A DNA stretch of 64,000 nucleotides from Pseudoalteromonas atlantica. Lineage in GTDB: Bacteria; Pseudomonadota; Gammaproteobacteria; Enterobacterales; Alteromonadaceae. The notes beneath the pieces were generated by a model. That model was not told the DNA's origin, searched no databases, and worked only from the letters and a program-made list of their open reading frames with translations. Both the position numbers and the translations under genes were made by a program. Below are positions 19,004 through 29,506 of this stretch, in pieces. The stretch is from NCBI GenBank assembly GCA_007988745.1, contig BJUT01000007.1, positions 1-64,000 of the forward strand, read 5' to 3'. Each line of letters opens with the position of its first letter. The stretch's first letter is position 1.

Positions 19004-22000
19004 GAAAACTTCTCTACACTTTTATTCCAAAATGGATGTCTAATTGATTTTGGCAATAGCTCAACTTTTGCGTTGTTACCCATGAGAGAAAAATGTAACT
19101 CTAAATCCTCACGTGTTTTTGCTCTTTTAGCGCTTAACTCATCCAACATGCGATAAAGCGACCATTCACCTTGGTAAGTTGTATTTACAGAGCGGCCTCC
19201 ATTAGGTGGAGTGAATACAACTCGCGTTTTACTTTGTCCACTTGCGCCTGGCCAAACAAAGTTAGTAACTCTTAAAGGGCCATGGCGGTAAATCATTGAT
19301 TGACCGTCAATTTCAATCATTAAGCTCGATGTAGTTTTATCCAACGATAGCGGACGTAAGCCAAACTCAATTCTAGGTGTTGCACTTCCACCATCGAAGA
19401 ATACCATTTGAATTTGATGGGCTAGTTCAAACATGGCTAAAGTATCAGCGCTTATGCCAATGTCTTTTTCAAACTTCCATGGACTCGAACTCATATCCAC
19501 ACTTGGCGCTACATAGTTAGTGAAGAAGCTATCAATAGTGCCATCTGGTCCAAAGAAGCGTGTAAAGTCTTTCATATTCACTTCTTTTTGTGCATAAGGA
19601 GAGAAAGGGTATCGGCCCACAATAGCTGCGTTGTACTCACGTAAAACTTGGCTTTTCCAAATCTCATTTAGGTGTCTGTTAGCGCTATTTTTAGTGATAT
19701 TACTGGTATCTCTGCTTATATCTAATAACCAGCTATTAAATGGGTAAGGTAGATCACGGCTTTGGAACTCAAGCTGGCGAATGAAACTTGGTTTACTTTT
19801 TCCACTGATCTGATCTTTTATCGAAGATTTTAATTGATCACCTCTATCAAGCTTAGTGAGATATACATTAAGCTCTCTGAGGTTTTTCTGAATGTTATCT
19901 AATTGCTGAGCATCAATATTTATAACATCCTCAAACGCTTCTTCAACCTGATAACCTGGTAGTTTAATGTCAAACTTAGGCGCTTCGTCAGGTAAAAAAC
20001 GTTTAATTCTGTTAGCTTTAGTTTGCATTGCAATTTCAGCGGCATTAGCGGCAACTTTACCCGCTGCTTTTTGATTCTCTGACACCGGCAGTTTGGTTAG
20101 TTGCACATTTTTTTGTACAGCCATAATAATGTTTTTAATCGGTGCTTCTGAGCCTGCAAGTACATCAGTAATATTCACCCCCTCAGCAGGTGAGCTGTAC
20201 TGATTCAGGCTTAAATCGTCGATAAATGATTGCCAAAAGAAGATATAATCTTGGAAATAACGCTGCTCTAATTTCTTTTCAATTTCTTCTTTAGAAATAT
20301 CATAGGTGCCCGTAGCTTCCTCGCCATATACCCAGCTGCTTGCCATCAAATTACCAAGCATTTTACTTTTTTCAACATTAAAAATGCCGTGAAAACCGTT
20401 AAAGGTATATAAACCAGGAATACTTCGAGTCAGCTCACCGTTGTTTCTGAATGTGAATTTTTGCGCGCTTTCAAAACTAATAATGTCTGTTAATCTAAAC
20501 GGCGGAATGCTGCTATCAAGAAAATCAGCTTGTAGGCGTTGGTATGCTCTTTCGGCTATTGGTAACTTAGTTAACTCAGCTCTAGCTATACGCACTGCTT
20601 GATTATCTATTTTTGTTTGACTAACCCCCAGCTCTAATAAGGCAGCAATGTGGTTCATTAACTGGTCACGAGTTAGCGCATTTTTATCACCTGGTAGGTT
20701 TCTTTCAAGGTATGCATTAAACCAAGCCGAAATGTCTTCACTTTCAAAGTACTCAGGTTGGAATAGCATTAAATAGCACTTTAGCGTCTCGTATAAATAG
20801 CTAAGGTGCTCTGGATGCGCTTCCATTTCTTTAATTAACGTATTGGCTATATAAGGTTCTAAATACGTTTGTAGAGACCTGTTATAGGCTTGTGTAGATG
20901 ACTGTTTAATTTCATTAAGCTTATTAAAACCTATCGACTGAGATTCATCGTCATCAACTAACGCAGGATTGTTAGCTGGTAAGTTTCTTAGCGCATTGAG
21001 CCTGTCGTTTAATACTAATAAGTTACTTCTATCAAACGAGGCTCCATCTAGCTCCTGATAATTTTCAATGGCTTCATCTGTAGCAGCCATTAAATTATTA
21101 TTCCATGCAAAGCTAAAGTACCACGAAATAGAAAAACCAATTACCGCAATACTGGCTAAAGAAATACTACCTACTCTCAGCCATTTGTTTTGCTTATCGT
21201 GATGTTTGTTAGTACTTGCTAGGTTTTGCTCAGGGAAAATCACACCTTCTAAAACGTTTTTAATAAAGAAGCTTTTCGATTGATTTATATAGCTAGAATC
21301 TGCTGAGTTTACATCATTTAAAAAACTAGCTGGCTTCCCTTCTTGAGTTGCACTGGTCAAATACACGCCCCTAAACATAGGGAGTTCTTCATACGCGTTA
21401 GGGGTAAAAATTTCTTTTAAAAACGCATCGCCCACACCTTGAAGCACACGAAGTTGTCTCGGAAATTCAAAAATTTTGGCTCGTATTTCTTCATTACGCT
21501 CGTTAATCAACCTACGATTAAGCATTTCTGTCAGCTTTGAAATTAACGCGTGAAACTCTTTATTAAACGCTTCAACTTGAGTGTCTTTATCTAGGTCTAA
21601 CTCAAAAGTAACCCCCCAAACTTGCTCGCATTCCTCTTCTGTAAGCTCGCCAAAAAACTCTCTAAAACCTTCAATTAAATCAACTTTAGAAAGAATGACG
21701 TATACCGGAAAAGTCATACCCAACTGATTTTGTAACTCTTGTAAGCGCTGTTTAATTGCGCGGGCATGCAGATTACGCTCTGTTTTAGTTTGACTCATGA
21801 GCTCAGAAATACCCATGCTGATCATTACACCATTAATGGGCCGTAGAGGGCGGTATTTGCGTAAGAGCCCTAAAAAGCCTTCCCAGGCGCGCGAGTCATG
21901 CTTTGCGTGGCTACTTTGTGTTGTGTATCTTCCTGCGGTATCGATAAGTACGGCTTTATTAGTGAACCACCAATCACAGTTTCGTGTACCACCAACACCA

Positions 22001-22494
22001 TGGACTAAATCAACACCTAACTTATCTTTTAACGGATAGTCTAAGCCTGAGTTATTAATAACTGTTGTTTTACCGGCCCCTGGCGGGCCAATCATAATAT
22101 ACCAAGGTAATTGATATATATTTTTACCTTTAAATAGCTTTACATCTTTGAGTAAATTGATAGCTTCATTCATGCGATTTTTTAACGTGGTGATCTCTTC
22201 ATTCACCTCGTTACTGCTCGACTCATCGCTTTCAATTAACTCATCGGCCATTTTCTCATCGCGTTTGCTTTGTTGCGTTAAGCTATAAATTTTGGTGATA
22301 GCAAACACTAAAATAACAAACAAAATAGTTAATAGCCGTGCTGCTACGCTCTCTAAAGGTATATAGTCGGCAATCGCGATAAGCGGACCACCAAACCAAA
22401 TTAATAAAGATAACGCCAAAAAGCCGATAATTAACATGGCTGTTTTAGAAGTGAGTACGTAAGTAATTTTTTTTATTTTGTGTGAAAAACTCAT
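18985..22494 (-). CDS. tssM: T6SS membrane protein TssM (IcmF)
   Basis: 1169 residues from the ATG at 22494, which has a GAGG ribosome site 6 bases upstream. A TTG 33 bases further up is less likely. Two N-terminal membrane spans (about 19-41 and 50-69) come first. A cytoplasmic NTPase-like domain follows with Walker A GPPGAGKT (136-143) and a DTAGRYTTQ motif. A third span is near 445, then a large periplasmic part that reaches TssJ. The intact Walker A suggests an ATP/GTP-binding TssM. It follows tssL by 10 bases and overlaps tagF by 19. Confidence 0.96.
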   Translation of the reverse strand: MSFSHKIKKITYVLTSKTAMLIIGFLALSLLIWFGGPLIAIADYIPLESVAARLLTILFVILVFAITKIYSLTQQSKRDEKMADELIESDESSSNEVNEEITTLKNRMNEAINLLKDVKLFKGKNIYQLPWYIMIGPPGAGKTTVINNSGLDYPLKDKLGVDLVHGVGGTRNCDWWFTNKAVLIDTAGRYTTQSSHAKHDSRAWEGFLGLLRKYRPLRPINGVMISMGISELMSQTKTERNLHARAIKQRLQELQNQLGMTFPVYVILSKVDLIEGFREFFGELTEEECEQVWGVTFELDLDKDTQVEAFNKEFHALISKLTEMLNRRLINERNEEIRAKIFEFPRQLRVLQGVGDAFLKEIFTPNAYEELPMFRGVYLTSATQEGKPASFLNDVNSADSSYINQSKSFFIKNVLEGVIFPEQNLASTNKHHDKQNKWLRVGSISLASIAVIGFSISWYFSFAWNNNLMAATDEAIENYQELDGASFDRSNLLVLNDRLNALRNLPANNPALVDDDESQSIGFNKLNEIKQSSTQAYNRSLQTYLEPYIANTLIKEMEAHPEHLSYLYETLKCYLMLFQPEYFESEDISAWFNAYLERNLPGDKNALTRDQLMNHIAALLELGVSQTKIDNQAVRIARAELTKLPIAERAYQRLQADFLDSSIPPFRLTDIISFESAQKFTFRNNGELTRSIPGLYTFNGFHGIFNVEKSKMLGNLMASSWVYGEEATGTYDISKEEIEKKLEQRYFQDYIFFWQSFIDDLSLNQYSSPAEGVNITDVLAGSEAPIKNIIMAVQKNVQLTKLPVSENQKAAGKVAANAAEIAMQTKANRIKRFLPDEAPKFDIKLPGYQVEEAFEDVINIDAQQLDNIQKNLRELNVYLTKLDRGDQLKSSIKDQISGKSKPSFIRQLEFQSRDLPYPFNSWLLDISRDTSNITKNSANRHLNEIWKSQVLREYNAAIVGRYPFSPYAQKEVNMKDFTRFFGPDGTIDSFFTNYVAPSVDMSSSPWKFEKDIGISADTLAMFELAHQIQMVFFDGGSATPRIEFGLRPLSLDKTTSSLMIEIDGQSMIYRHGPLRVTNFVWPGASGQSKTRVVFTPPNGGRSVNTTYQGEWSLYRMLDELSAKRAKTREDLELHFSLMGNNAKVELLPKSIRHPFWNKSVEKFSCPTRL

Positions 22495-22504
22495 GTCAGC
22501 CTCA

Positions 22505-23785
22505 TTAAAATAATAAATCGATTTCAATTCGTCGGTTTAGTGACCGAGAAGCTGAATCTGAATTGCTGGCGATAGGCTCTGCTGCACCTTTACCCTCAGG
22601 CCATAAACGGCCACTTAGGTTTGTACTTTTAGCCATAGAATTGGCAACTTGCGTTGCACGCGCTAATGATAGATGCCAATTTGATGGATATTTATCGGTA
22701 CGGATAGGCGTATCATCGGTATGTCCAGTAATTAAAATACGGCCTTTTGTCCCTTCTAAACTACGTGCTAGCTTTTCTAAAATAGGTTGAATGGACGGTA
22801 ATAATTTCGCATCGCCTTGATTAAATAGACTTTCATTATTTATTGAAATTCGTATACGGTCTAGATTTTTCTTTACTGTAACAATCCCCATCTGAATTTC
22901 TGTTTGCAGTAACTGCTCAAGTACTAATAACTGCTTATCTTTTTTATCTACACTTTCGTTTTGCGCTATAGGATGAATAACAGCCAGCTTATCGTTAAGT
23001 GAAGTAACGCCATCGTTGAGTTTCATGTTGATAAATAAGTAAACCATTAACAGCACTAAGCCCAGCACTGAAAAAATCACCCAAAGCGGAACTTGATTTC
23101 TAAGCTCTACGCCAGCGGCAACACGCTGCTTCCAATTAGGTGAAAGTTTATTGTTCAATGGGCCATCTAATTGATTTAAAAGGTGATACATTTGAGAGCG
23201 ATATTCTTCTATTTTGGTATCGCCACCGTTGTCTAGCCTGTATTTACCTTTAAAGCCTAAGTTTAAGCAATGGTACTGCAACTCAATAAATTGTTTGTGC
23301 TGTTCAGGTTGAGCCAGTGCATTATCAAGCAGGGTGTAAAAGTATTCACCGCCAAACGTTTCTTTATGAAACGTCGATAGTAAACTCTCATCAGCCCACT
23401 CCATTGAGCTCCATTTAGAATTTAAAACTGATTCATCTAAAATCGCACACAAGCAGTAACGCGAGTTAGTGATTACATCTTTAGAAAGCCCCTGGTTGCG
23501 CACTTCAACTTCAAAGCGCTTTACAGCCTCAACACAGCGATGCTTTAAAGCAGCAATATTTGTCATCTCTTTAGCTTGGCTAATCGAAATTACTATTGAA
23601 AAACAATCTGTAGCCGCTTCTAAAAGTGGGTTTTTAAAAATTGAAACTTTAGACGTATTAGCAACACTGCTGGCAACTGGCTCAACAGACATCACTGTTT
23701 TATCAGCATCGTTATCAACATTCGGAGTGTTTGAAGTGTCACGCCCTAGTCTACCAGGGCGAGGTTTTATAATGGTTTCATCCAT
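22505..23785 (-). CDS. tssL: T6SS membrane protein TssL with OmpA-like peptidoglycan domain
   Basis: 426 residues. A variable N-terminus (1-45) precedes the DotU-type cytoplasmic domain (about 50-220), with KHRCVEAVKRFEVE and the CAILDESVLNSKW motif. One membrane span follows (about 231-254, PLWVIFSVLGLVLLMVYLF). The periplasmic end is an OmpA-like domain with ITGHTDDTPI and NRRIEIDLLF. Such extended TssL proteins anchor the trans-envelope complex to peptidoglycan without a separate TagL. It lies 20 bases after tssK. Confidence 0.95.
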   Translation of the reverse strand: MDETIIKPRPGRLGRDTSNTPNVDNDADKTVMSVEPVASSVANTSKVSIFKNPLLEAATDCFSIVISISQAKEMTNIAALKHRCVEAVKRFEVEVRNQGLSKDVITNSRYCLCAILDESVLNSKWSSMEWADESLLSTFHKETFGGEYFYTLLDNALAQPEQHKQFIELQYHCLNLGFKGKYRLDNGGDTKIEEYRSQMYHLLNQLDGPLNNKLSPNWKQRVAAGVELRNQVPLWVIFSVLGLVLLMVYLFINMKLNDGVTSLNDKLAVIHPIAQNESVDKKDKQLLVLEQLLQTEIQMGIVTVKKNLDRIRISINNESLFNQGDAKLLPSIQPILEKLARSLEGTKGRILITGHTDDTPIRTDKYPSNWHLSLARATQVANSMAKSTNLSGRLWPEGKGAAEPIASNSDSASRSLNRRIEIDLLF

Positions 23786-23805
23786 TGAAACTCTTCCTTT
23801 AAAAG

Positions 23806-25134
23806 TTAGGTTCTAATTGCCCAAAGGCTTATTTGTAGCTCTGGGTAATTGCCCGATAAGTGGATAGCGATACCACCACTTGAACGAAGTTTTTCCCAAT
23901 GTTCACCCTGCTTGTTTAACTCAAAGTAATGAAAACCCGCATGGTATGGGATTTGGCGCGGTGCCGTTGGTAAGTTACTAATGGTAATACCAGGAATTTG
24001 GTTATTAACTAAGTCACGTATGGTTTCTACACTACCAATCTTAATTTGTGAGGGCAGTATTTTGCGCAGCTCTTCGTGCGGTACACTTGCTTTGATCGCT
24101 AAAACAAATTGTGCCGAGTTAAGTACAGATTTATCTTTTAGTGCGCCAAACGAAATACCAAACTTGCTTTGCTCTAATTTAATTTCTGTCGCAGTTTGTT
24201 CAATAACATGACTTAAAGATTGATATAAAAAATTAACTACTTCAGAAAATACTTTGCCCAAATTTTCATGATCGTACTTAGGCAGCTTTGGTACTCTTTT
24301 ATTCGCAGTACTAAAAGTAGATAGCTCGCCAGCAAGCTCAATAAGGCGGGTATAAAATACATTTGGGTGGAGGTTATTCACGCTAAGTAGATTGTCAAAA
24401 ACAGCATCGTATTTATTAAGGGTTTGCAGCATGATAAAGTCGGCAACAGAGGTACTCCCTGCATAACCTTGGCATAAACGCACAGAAATACTCTCTGCAC
24501 GCTGTTTTATCATAGAGCCTATTTCTCTTACTAAACCGAGTAACGGCTTGCATTGACCTACTTTTAAAGAGGCAGGTATGTATTTAGTGTCAAGCTTAAT
24601 GCTTCCTTCATTGCTTACTTCAATAATGCGCGCCACAGGTAGCAAAATATACCCAGCGAGATCATCAGATGAAAGTACAAGCTTGCTATAAATTTTAGCA
24701 ACCTGAATTACCTCTTGAGATTGAGCTCCCAAAGAGTCGTCACTAACTGTTAGATCATTTAGCTTATAGCGCGTGACGATATTTTCATCCAGCGCTGAAA
24801 TATTAATACCACTGTTTTTGATTGCCGGGATAGCAAGGTATACCACCTCATCATACACGTCTTTACTAACCACTAATGGCTCAGGTAAAGGAGTAGACTG
24901 TGGCATTTCAATTGGCAGTAAATCAGGCGTAATAGCACTTAAAGACTCAAGGGCAAACTGTCCTGAGTTCAATAATTGTGTGTCTATACTTATATCAATT
25001 ATGCCCCATGGATCAGATAAATTCCCATTGCATAATTGATTTATTAAGTTAGAAAAATGCTTATCTGATTGTTGAAAATGTTGCGGCCTTAAGAACATCC
25101 CTTCAGTCCACGCAACACGAGTGTTATCACCCAT
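23806..25134 (-). CDS. tssK: T6SS baseplate-membrane connector TssK
   Basis: 442 residues with the family start RVAWTEGMFLRPQHFQQSD and a late HAGFHYFELNKQGEHWEKLR segment. The N-terminal part resembles a phage receptor-binding-protein shoulder, and the C-terminal head binds TssL/TssM. The length is normal. It follows tssJ by 14 bases. Confidence 0.96.
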   Translation of the reverse strand: MGDNTRVAWTEGMFLRPQHFQQSDKHFSNLINQLCNGNLSDPWGIIDISIDTQLLNSGQFALESLSAITPDLLPIEMPQSTPLPEPLVVSKDVYDEVVYLAIPAIKNSGINISALDENIVTRYKLNDLTVSDDSLGAQSQEVIQVAKIYSKLVLSSDDLAGYILLPVARIIEVSNEGSIKLDTKYIPASLKVGQCKPLLGLVREIGSMIKQRAESISVRLCQGYAGSTSVADFIMLQTLNKYDAVFDNLLSVNNLHPNVFYTRLIELAGELSTFSTANKRVPKLPKYDHENLGKVFSEVVNFLYQSLSHVIEQTATEIKLEQSKFGISFGALKDKSVLNSAQFVLAIKASVPHEELRKILPSQIKIGSVETIRDLVNNQIPGITISNLPTAPRQIPYHAGFHYFELNKQGEHWEKLRSSGGIAIHLSGNYPELQISLWAIRT

Positions 25135-25148
25135 TTTACAAATCCTTT

Positions 25149-25613
25149 TTATCGCTCTCTCATGTATGTTGCAATTGCTTCAACATTCACATCTATATCG
25201 TCATAGCCTGTTGGGTCAACCTCTATAACGGCCCTCCACCTTGCTTGGTCGATATCTCTATAGGCCACAACAACACCCACATAACGGGTATTTCTGTTAA
25301 GGCTCATTTTGTATTTTTGTACTGAGTTTGGTTGTAGCTCTAACTCATCTTTTTTAAGTAAATCTGGACCCAGTAGCTTTTCAGGCGTTTCGTATAAGCT
25401 AAAAAAGTCCTGCGTATCAAAAATTGTTCGTGAACTAAGTTCAAATATTTTCATAACAACTGGCGACGGTCTCTCTGATGTGTCTGGGTTTACATCTTTA
25501 GAAACATTAATAATTAAATCAGTTGAAGGCGGCACTATTTTATTTACGGTGGTACACCCAACCGTCAAAAAGAGTAGGCTAATGCTCATAAAAAAGAGCT
25601 TAAGTTTAGACAT
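25149..25613 (-). CDS. tssJ: T6SS outer-membrane lipoprotein TssJ
   Basis: 154 residues. It has a lipoprotein signal with lipobox TVGC (acylated Cys20). A transthyretin-like beta sandwich follows, with VVMKIFELSSRTIFD and YVGVVVAYRDIDQARWRA. TssJ sits under the outer membrane and binds the periplasmic end of TssM. It lies between tagH and tssK in the same operon. Confidence 0.95.
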   Translation of the reverse strand: MSKLKLFFMSISLLFLTVGCTTVNKIVPPSTDLIINVSKDVNPDTSERPSPVVMKIFELSSRTIFDTQDFFSLYETPEKLLGPDLLKKDELELQPNSVQKYKMSLNRNTRYVGVVVAYRDIDQARWRAVIEVDPTGYDDIDVNVEAIATYMRER

Positions 25614-25628
25614 TATTTACTTTCCTTC

Positions 25629-26921
25629 CTAAAACGTTTCTTGAGTTTTATCATTGTAAGCCTTTAAAAAATCGTCAGATAACGCCATAGCGCCTTTAGC
25701 ATTAACATCATGCGCTAGCTCTTCATGAAGGCTTTGGTATATCTTCCAACATTTTGCTTCTGACTGGCCTGGAATAATCTTTAATACATTAGAGTTTTCA
25801 TTTACTTGCTGGGTGATCTGCTGGGGAGAAACCTGCTCTAAAATCCCTTTAAGTACACCATCAGCTCCTGCTAATAAAGCATGTTCATGTCTTCGTGTAT
25901 CAGTAAAACTTTCTTTAATCGATTCACGAGACGACAGGAAGCTTGCACTATTTCTTATGAATAAATTCTGAATAACATCATCAATATCAGCAGAAAATTT
26001 TATAGGGTTATTTTGCTTTGTTTGAAACATGGTTTGATTCAAACGTAATTGATTTTTTACCAATGCTCGTTGTCTTAATGACTCCATCAGCTCGTTTAAT
26101 AATAAATTTAAACTTTGCCCCATTTCAAACCACAACTCTGGTGTATTGAGGGCATTTTGAAGCTCAGTTTTAACACCTAAACCTTTTAAAAACGCCTCCG
26201 ATAAAGCGGAATTAGCGCTTGCGGTACTAGCGTGTGTTTGCGCTTGTTTTACTGGCTGCTTAACGGGTTCTGGTGTTTTTTGTGGCTCAACTTTAACGGG
26301 TTGTTCTGCCACTGCAACATCATCAAAATGGTTTTGCGGTGAGACTGACACATCAGGGTTCATTAAATGTGATAACCCATCCCAATTTTCAGGAATTTGA
26401 TTATCAGGCTGTGCCATGTTTTCTTCTTTCATTGAAACAGCAGGCATTGACTCATCTAAAATAGATTCATTTAAAAATAAGTCACTTGAAGAAAAATTAT
26501 CTATTGCAGGTGCCGGGGCACTATTTCTTAGTGCAAAGTCATCCGTATTTGGGCGTGCTTCATTGTATGCTGTCGTAGATTGAGAATCAGCTAACTCGAC
26601 CTCAATTTGAAAGTCCCCCACTGTAATCACATCACTGTGTGCTAAACGGTGTTTATTACCTTGACCAAGCGCAGACACGCCAAAATTAACAAACGTTCCG
26701 TTAGTAGAGGTATCGTATAAGTAAAACGAATCCCCTTCTTTTTCAATACGGCCGTGTTGGCTAGAAATTATTTTTTCAGGATCAGGCAAGTGCCAATCGC
26801 ACGCTTCCGAGCGGCCAAAAATAAGAGAGTGTTTAGTTGTTTTAGAAGCTTCAATTTCAGGCGAGAGTCTATGATAACTAGTTATATTTAGTATCAGTTC
26901 CATTTGATAAGTTAGTCCCAT
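25629..26921 (-). CDS. tagH: T6SS FHA-domain protein TagH (Fha/ImpI)
   Basis: 430 residues. The N-terminal FHA domain (about 25-105) has FGRSEACDWHLPD, SSQHGRI and STNGTFVN, the residues that bind phosphothreonine. A low-complexity Pro/Gln/Lys linker follows (about 180-245), then a C-terminal TagH domain. In PpkA/PppA-controlled T6SS the kinase phosphorylates this protein to trigger assembly. It is the first gene of the membrane-complex operon. An internal ATG at 26903 (MELILNIT) is an alternative start, and neither has a convincing ribosome site. Confidence 0.92.
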   Translation of the reverse strand: MGLTYQMELILNITSYHRLSPEIEASKTTKHSLIFGRSEACDWHLPDPEKIISSQHGRIEKEGDSFYLYDTSTNGTFVNFGVSALGQGNKHRLAHSDVITVGDFQIEVELADSQSTTAYNEARPNTDDFALRNSAPAPAIDNFSSSDLFLNESILDESMPAVSMKEENMAQPDNQIPENWDGLSHLMNPDVSVSPQNHFDDVAVAEQPVKVEPQKTPEPVKQPVKQAQTHASTASANSALSEAFLKGLGVKTELQNALNTPELWFEMGQSLNLLLNELMESLRQRALVKNQLRLNQTMFQTKQNNPIKFSADIDDVIQNLFIRNSASFLSSRESIKESFTDTRRHEHALLAGADGVLKGILEQVSPQQITQQVNENSNVLKIIPGQSEAKCWKIYQSLHEELAHDVNAKGAMALSDDFLKAYNDKTQETF

Positions 26922-27398
26922 AAATCTACATTTTTATTAGGATAAAGTAGAAGCGAAACTATTGTCAACATTGAAATTAATATATAAAAATATACACATA
27001 TATTTAAATTTGAAGACAATGATAAATCTAATAAACCTAAAAACATGAAATCCAATAATTAAATCACCGTTTGAATGTTCCTTTTCCAGCACACTGTAAC
27101 AAATTTAATCCCAAACAAAATAAAGTGATAAATTACCGATGAATGTACCTTTTACGCCTTTTACAGCGCTTTTACAGCGCTTTTAAGCACGTTATTTTTT
27201 AAGTTTAAAAATAAAAACAAATTTTAAGTTAGTTAAAACAGGCGACATAATTAATTTTGTATGAAACTTCTACGCTAGAAAGATTGCTAAAGTAATCTTT
27301 TTTTGTAAAAATACTGCCGTTATCAAAGGGAGAATTGATAAAAACGATAAAAATTCACCTTTGCAATTATTTATATATACACAATAAAAGGATTTATA
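26922..27398. promoter_or_regulatory. Divergent T6SS control region between tagH and ppkA
   Basis: 477 bases without a gene, very AT-rich, lying between the minus-strand tagH operon and plus-strand ppkA. It should hold both promoters and contains the tandem 11-base repeats listed separately. No convincing sigma-54 -24/-12 pair was found by eye. A modest AAAGGA ribosome site precedes ppkA. Confidence 0.6.
27150..27191. repeat. Imperfect tandem 11-base repeats (TTTTACAGCGC type)
   Basis: Four consecutive units lie head to tail: TTTTACGCC, TTTTACAGCGC, TTTTACAGCGC, TTTTAAGCACG. The period of 11 bases is close to one helical turn, so a protein could bind all units on one face. They sit midway in the tagH/ppkA divergent region and are a good candidate T6SS regulatory site; the regulator is unknown. 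Confidence 0.6.
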
Positions 27399-29372
27399 AT
27401 GAGCGGTATCAATAATTCTAACGATAAAACTCAGATAGCGTCGCTTGATTCAAATCTCAAAAAACCCCAAGCTAAAAATAAGCTCAATCTAATTGGCAAA
27501 AAAATATCTGCTCGTTACTTGGTTGAAGAATTAATTGGCCAAGGCGGTATGTGTTATATCTATCGCGCAAGGGATTTATTTTTAGAAAGCCCAAGCCGCC
27601 CTGAAGTGTTTGTTGCGATAAAGGTGTTACTCGAAGAGTTTTCACACTCAGAAGAGGCCATCACTCTCCTAAAAGATGAAACCACTAAAACACAACGGTT
27701 AGCTCACCCTAATATAGTTAAAGTCTATTCAGCAGGTTCAGATGGCGATCTTCACTATGTAACAATGGAGCTTGTTGAAGGCGAAACACTTGAGCAAATA
27801 ATAAAAAGAAATAAACCCACTGGCATGGTGTTTAAAAAAGCCAAAGTAATTTTAGAGCAGTTAGCTGATGCACTGATTTACGCGCATGCACGCGGTGTTA
27901 TCCACAATGATTTAAAGCCATCGAATATTATTTTTGATTCTAACGGCAACTTAAAAGTACTTGATTTTGGGATTGCAAAACATAAAACCATTGAAGATGC
28001 CTATGCTGTTCAAAACCAACAAAATGCCGCAGTTGTAGGTGGTTACACCCCCACCTATGCAAGCCCGGAGCAACTTAAAGGTGCAGAAGCATCAGTTAAA
28101 GATGATGTATTTTCTTACGCATGTATAGCCCTTGAACTATTAAGCAGCAAACATCCATTTAACCGCGTAGCAGCTGATAAGCTAGCAAAAGAGACATCGG
28201 CAAAACGCCCTAGTAACTGCCCATTATGGTTGTGGGGTAGCTTAAATAAAGCAATTGCATTAAACGCTTCTGATAGATTAAGTTCACTCGACCCCATTAC
28301 TGCTAAATTAAACCATAATTACAAACCAGCTATCGCACTAGTAGCAAGCTTAGTGGTTGCTACAGTATTAGCAGGGCAATATTACTTATCTAACGATAAC
28401 AATGTAAAACAGCTCGAAGCAAAATTAGATAATGCTCAGGCTATAAATCAGCAAGTAAAAACGTGGATGTCGTGGAGTGGCCCAAGCATACTCGATAAGC
28501 TTTCTGAAATACCGCCGCAATACGAAGTTTTAAAGCAAGGCTTATTGCGTGTAAATCAAGAGAGTGTTTTGCAAAGCTTTGATGGTATGGCTAATCAGCT
28601 AAATAATAGTGGTGATAAGTTTAAGAACTTCGACGAAACAATAGATGTATACACTCAAGCGCTTGAATACTACCCAGATTCAGAAAAGCTTTCTGTGCAA
28701 CTGGAAAGCATTTTAAGAGAAAGACAATCTATTATTTTTGATATTACATCGCGAATTAATTTACTTTTAGAGCAATCTCGTTATAACGAAGTTGATAACA
28801 ATAGTATTCCTCAGTTAATTCTTGATTTACATGAGGTAGATAAAACTTATGTTTATCAAGTATCTCCTACCCACTTCGAAAACTACAAAAAAGCGTTAGA
28901 AAACGCAATCGCTAAAGATGATGTAGTCACTCAAAGTTCTTTAATATCCGTTGGTAAAGCCATTTTGGATAAAAAACAGAAATCTGAAGTTAGCTTTGAA
29001 AGTTTACTACAAAGAGAGTCTGCAATAATCGCGTTAACTGATTATCAAGATAAACTTAATCAAGGTAAGGAGGTAGTCTTCCCTTCAAATGCTGCTTTAG
29101 TGTTTTATGAACAACGCTTCGAACGCTATTCTAAGCAACTAACTGTTATAGATAAATATAAAGATTTAATTGCACTAGAGGAGTTAATTGACTCAGAGTC
29201 GACTATTTTGCCCAATGATTTTCCTTTATTAGTATCTATCAGGCAAGAATTGTCAAAGCGCTATATCACAATGGCCAATAGCTTAATGAAAAAAAGAATG
29301 TATCGAACAGCTGAAACATTAGTTGAGCGAAGTGAAGCTATAACAAAGTCCTTAGATAGTATTATGCTGTAG
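27399..29372 (+). CDS. ppkA: T6SS serine/threonine kinase PpkA
   Basis: 657 residues. A kinase domain covers about 34-295 with glycine loop GQGGMCYIY (47-55), ATP lysine K75 and a catalytic loop HNDLKPSN at 169-176. DFG is at 189-191 and the activation segment ends in YASPEQL. The usual HRD is HND, so this is a non-RD kinase. One membrane span (about 307-328) is followed by a roughly 330-residue periplasmic, mostly helical region rather than the vWA or sulfatase-like domains of some PpkA. It should phosphorylate TagH and be opposed by PppA. Transcription is divergent from tagH. Confidence 0.92.
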   Translation: MSGINNSNDKTQIASLDSNLKKPQAKNKLNLIGKKISARYLVEELIGQGGMCYIYRARDLFLESPSRPEVFVAIKVLLEEFSHSEEAITLLKDETTKTQRLAHPNIVKVYSAGSDGDLHYVTMELVEGETLEQIIKRNKPTGMVFKKAKVILEQLADALIYAHARGVIHNDLKPSNIIFDSNGNLKVLDFGIAKHKTIEDAYAVQNQQNAAVVGGYTPTYASPEQLKGAEASVKDDVFSYACIALELLSSKHPFNRVAADKLAKETSAKRPSNCPLWLWGSLNKAIALNASDRLSSLDPITAKLNHNYKPAIALVASLVVATVLAGQYYLSNDNNVKQLEAKLDNAQAINQQVKTWMSWSGPSILDKLSEIPPQYEVLKQGLLRVNQESVLQSFDGMANQLNNSGDKFKNFDETIDVYTQALEYYPDSEKLSVQLESILRERQSIIFDITSRINLLLEQSRYNEVDNNSIPQLILDLHEVDKTYVYQVSPTHFENYKKALENAIAKDDVVTQSSLISVGKAILDKKQKSEVSFESLLQRESAIIALTDYQDKLNQGKEVVFPSNAALVFYEQRFERYSKQLTVIDKYKDLIALEELIDSESTILPNDFPLLVSIRQELSKRYITMANSLMKKRMYRTAETLVERSEAITKSLDSIML

Positions 29373-29506
29373 CACCATTAGTGTATTTGAAAGTTTTTAA
29401 ATAATAAATATAAAAGCTATGAATTTAGGAAAGACAAATATTATCTACTTTATTACTTCCTTACTTTCATGGCCCTATTTTAAAATAATAATTTTACGGA
29501 GCTCAC

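Noticed and set aside
5146-26921. Contractile tail, baseplate and spike genes as a prophage or R-type pyocin
   Set aside because: TssJ/L/M, TssK, ClpV and the PpkA/PppA/TagH set are specific to T6SS. No capsid, terminase, holin or integrase genes are present.
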